Positions 31,001 to 32,492 of a DNA stretch of 32,492 bases are shown here, in pieces. Source of the stretch: Aurantiochytrium sp. KH105 (Eukaryota > Sar > Bigyra > Thraustochytrida > Thraustochytriidae). The position numbers and the translations under genes were made by a program. The notes under the pieces were generated by a model. It was not told the DNA's origin. It searched no databases and saw only the letters and a list, made by a program, of their open reading frames with translations. The stretch is taken from the NCBI GenBank assembly GCA_003116975.1, contig BGKB01000037.1, positions 390,989 through 423,480 on the forward strand, read 5' to 3'. The number at the start of each line of letters is the position of its first letter. Within the stretch, counting starts at the first letter, position 1.

Positions 31001-32492
31001 CAATTCGCTCATTCAGGGCCCGATGAAACCTTTCATTTGCGCCTGTTCCTCGCGAAGTTGAGATGTCCCCGTTCTCCAACTCAGTGTGCAACGGCATATC
31101 CTCGGGATCAGCCAAGCAGCCATTGTGGATGTGTGTAAACATTGTCTTCACGAAATGAGCGAAGCTCTTTCCCTGGAAGGTCTTTTTCTTGAATAAGCGC
31201 TGAGACTTGCCCTTTGATTTGGCTGCCTGCTCAAGCTGAGCAGGGCCAGGGAAATCGATCCCAGGAAATGCATCTTTGGGAAGATCCCTCGCGTCATCGA
31301 CATTTACGAGGGGAACTCCCGTGCTTCGCGAAAGATCACAGAGCTCATTAGTAAGATTTGACTTAGCGTCGAGGCGGAGAAAGCACTCGAGCACCAAAGC
31401 AACCCGCTTCTGCAGTATTTCCATTCTCGGTATGGCCCGAGGCACCCTTCGCTTTGCCCGATTTGAGCGATGCATTATGTCGCCTTGTTTGGATGTAAAG
31501 TTCGCGACACGACTCAAGTCTGGTGCAAAGACAGCATCGGCCATTGCTTGCGAAAATAGTCTACGTAAAGGATGCCCAGGCCTAGGAAGCAGGACGGTAT
31601 CCCAGCGCTTGAGCCAATGGAAGGCGTCAACATAGACTCTCACACCAGGCCAGAGACTCTGAAGGTCATTTCTTTGCTTGCAGCAGTTGTCGGTCCATAT
31701 ACATTTTGGCTGATAGTCCTTGCCATCCATGAAAACACGATGTTGGCGAAAATCGTCAAGAGCTTCCATCACCTCGACCATCCTTTCGCCGTCACGCAAA
31801 GCGCGCACATAAGCAACTTGGTTGTGCTCGTTCAACACCGTGAGCAGCGCACCAAAAGGCTGAAAGGTTGTTGTTTGCTCTCCATCTTTTAGCGTCACGC
31901 GAGCTCGCTTCGTGTACTTGAAGGTGCAGTCAAGACGGAGCACGTTTGCCTGCACAGACACAATCTCGCGAACCACCGGTCGCGCAGTTTCGCGCTGCTG
32001 TTCAAACATGATCGATTCGACCAGACCGCGCCCCAGAAGATAACCGTTGAATCCCTTCGGGTCATCAAAGGCCCCAAATGGCCTTGGGGGCTCACGCTTG
32101 AGGACCTTGCTCCTTCGATCGTCGAAGCATCCCTCTCCGGAGCTTTCTCTTCCACGTTCCTCCCACTTCCTCTTATTAGAAGCTTCGCGCAATGATTTCT
32201 GTCGGAGGATCTCCTTGACGCGTTCCGGACTAAGAACTTCCCCGCATCCCTTCATGCTGAAGGCGTCCCAGAGGTCGTGCACCATTGCTATCTTTCTCTG
32301 CAGATTCTTTCGGAGAAAATCTATGCGATCATGTTTGGTCTTCTTGCTCCAACGATTCTTCATTATGTTTTTGATAATGTCCTCATCTTCAAGATCACGT
32401 TCGTATACTCGAAGGTCACGAAGGTAAATCAGATTCTCATTGGCGAGCTTCTTCTTTGCACAATCACCAAAGTTCCTCCAACTAATGTTTTC
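28032..32492 (-). CDS. DDE transposase fused to Ulp1-like protease, 5' end outside window
   Basis: The frame is open from the stop at 28032 to the window edge (1486 codons). An internal ATG lies at 32363, but 43 open codons precede it, so the N-terminus is outside. The transposase-like part has LRLDCTFKYTKRA (Asp, codon 31929-31931), CIWTDNCCKQRNDL (Asp, 31689-31691), VYVDAFHWLKRW, and SRGTGANERFHRALN (Glu, 31032-31034). A zinc-knuckle-like CSVCRQRRKDGGHRAGEEC follows (about 29165-29225). The C-terminus is a C48/Ulp1 protease: GSHWTLVYLD (His, 28620-28622), NYFDPM (Asp, 28569-28571) and NTFDCGI (Cys, 28209-28211). The His-Asp distance of 17 equals that of yeast Ulp1. The oxyanion Gln may be that of AQPLDN. 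An autonomous MULE- or KDZ-like element is likely; I cannot fix the superfamily. Confidence 0.78.
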   Translation of the reverse strand, partial: ENISWRNFGDCAKKKLANENLIYLRDLRVYERDLEDEDIIKNIMKNRWSKKTKHDRIDFLRKNLQRKIAMVHDLWDAFSMKGCGEVLSPERVKEILRQKSLREASNKRKWEERGRESSGEGCFDDRRSKVLKREPPRPFGAFDDPKGFNGYLLGRGLVESIMFEQQRETARPVVREIVSVQANVLRLDCTFKYTKRARVTLKDGEQTTTFQPFGALLTVLNEHNQVAYVRALRDGERMVEVMEALDDFRQHRVFMDGKDYQPKCIWTDNCCKQRNDLQSLWPGVRVYVDAFHWLKRWDTVLLPRPGHPLRRLFSQAMADAVFAPDLSRVANFTSKQGDIMHRSNRAKRRVPRAIPRMEILQKRVALVLECFLRLDAKSNLTNELCDLSRSTGVPLVNVDDARDLPKDAFPGIDFPGPAQLEQAAKSKGKSQRLFKKKTFQGKSFAHFVKTMFTHIHNGCLADPEDMPLHTELENGDISTSRGTGANERFHRALNERIGAAPVGLLRADALLLAATLDHNRRRAARAFPNHKRNPLIDRFFSRTHRLRMNSLFTSNAFRSDELPYPDAALPGVLHPSLAIGFAILPPWIDPDGRRNFARGEAALTAPTISSVEDGQDLDLSLCTKVHAVILAYGLHDHQHPDFQLKELFEKLTGRDRCPLARPSQIKGNIGARMAADLVRRKGHEALLEMLRKIGVVEKRDVELHVLTIDRLGAEIQHHLESATYSGPRKQSGKFQLHIASVPLSSAPRPATLKSSLPSGPPIALSSTRSLLLSSPAEEVDKYFKAIPNVTLAAPNVKGSTTLEGEALEPCKTPVPNVWVAIADTLGGQLLMDRTEADNRDAWANIDLHSSPAAQGIPRGQDTIDEIPFTWTGGKELDKMERKLFGKLLLEHYQDWPSLADVFNKTERLAQIWNALVGGRAMQIAEIAKLIGPDSKMLELAAQLRPKTSTHFKEFLKWFTKIRETPQSDRRAVNELRQQQHHKANKRNLDATRISESLDVAACEVALEILRATGMTEEVIEDITGKSLSLGKLDKAKAASSSTTTMRLLRAPLETHHEGVASLPITPAQTEPGHSFPNQPWRCVEQLDPKRYCSVCRQRRKDGGHRAGEECNRDLKVWKQSELLKLTRVDFKKAPPARVFTPLCSLKISDEEVLHCYFSALDDFVTSGRAQFEFVHRNYPSGRRLNDGLIRQEATIRGLQQLRDKTGWLTSFVMKVFVEILRDHNFSKAPSCGRCAFVCTDTCTMDANFRDEVANALKASQSNARWQRIKKHEPGVPGNLNFLFMPICHGSHWTLVYLDVKQRSLNYFDPMKGAQQRSEVIDLHLRGLVDALGIGQHFRTLPQPPNEEQGSKVVAVIDLNETAGETELAKGNDAFSKAGQRSRRSRRGRRRTKCPKKKAPATSDLFATDGWTGPANYYGAQPLDNTFDCGIHVMMTMAGLVAGLSMDEINKALQPEPGHNAIPQKRLAVQIGLAELFLDSFHHQSSL

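Overview
The window is eukaryotic nuclear DNA. Several genes are split by GT-AG introns (donors GTAGGT, GTACGT, GTAAGT), start codons are ATG in the usual animal/protist contexts, genes stand alone on both strands, and the intergenic DNA is full of simple repeats. The gene set (type III metacaspases with swapped subunits, a double-AP2 protein without other plant signs, GC-rich compact genes, glycerol/lipid enzymes) suggests a stramenopile, most likely a thraustochytrid (Labyrinthulomycetes). That assignment is inference, not a match to a named genome.

Left part (1-11.1 kb), dense with genes: a membrane-anchored dephospho-CoA kinase (353-1430, +, three exons); a class II histone deacetylase (1557-3347, -); a three-exon type III metacaspase (3489-4919, +) sharing a short divergent upstream region with the deacetylase; an EF-hand protein with a proline-rich tail (5215-6582, -); a second, intronless type III metacaspase (7155-8351, -); a small secreted cysteine-rich TIL-like protein (8899-9309, -); and the proteasome beta-5 subunit (10246-11100, +).

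Middle (11.1-22.7 kb): a 1.9 kb intergenic stretch with a 235-bp MITE (67-bp inverted arms, TA duplication) and a separate perfect hairpin; a two-exon double-AP2 protein (12979-15166, +); the ribosome-assembly factor KRR1 (15427-16545, -); and a complete 1989-bp Tc1/mariner-like transposon (18359-20347) with perfect 29-bp terminal repeats and an intact DDE transposase. It lies in GC-rich, repeat-laden DNA that also contains a 321-base assembly gap (22044-22364).

Right part (22.7-32.5 kb): mitochondrial FAD-dependent glycerol-3-phosphate dehydrogenase (22754-24694, +); a C2-domain histidine phosphatase with a predicted N-myristoylation site (24896-27175, -); a single N between two identical 37-bp copies (likely an unmerged contig overlap); and a very large open frame running off the right edge (28032-32492, -) that joins a DDE-type transposase, a zinc knuckle and a C-terminal Ulp1-like cysteine protease.

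The housekeeping genes (CoA synthesis, proteasome, SSU processome, glycerol-3-phosphate oxidation) are not an operon and show no shared pathway. The parts most worth following up are the type III metacaspase pair, the two transposons with intact coding capacity, the MITE and the myristoylated C2-phosphatase.
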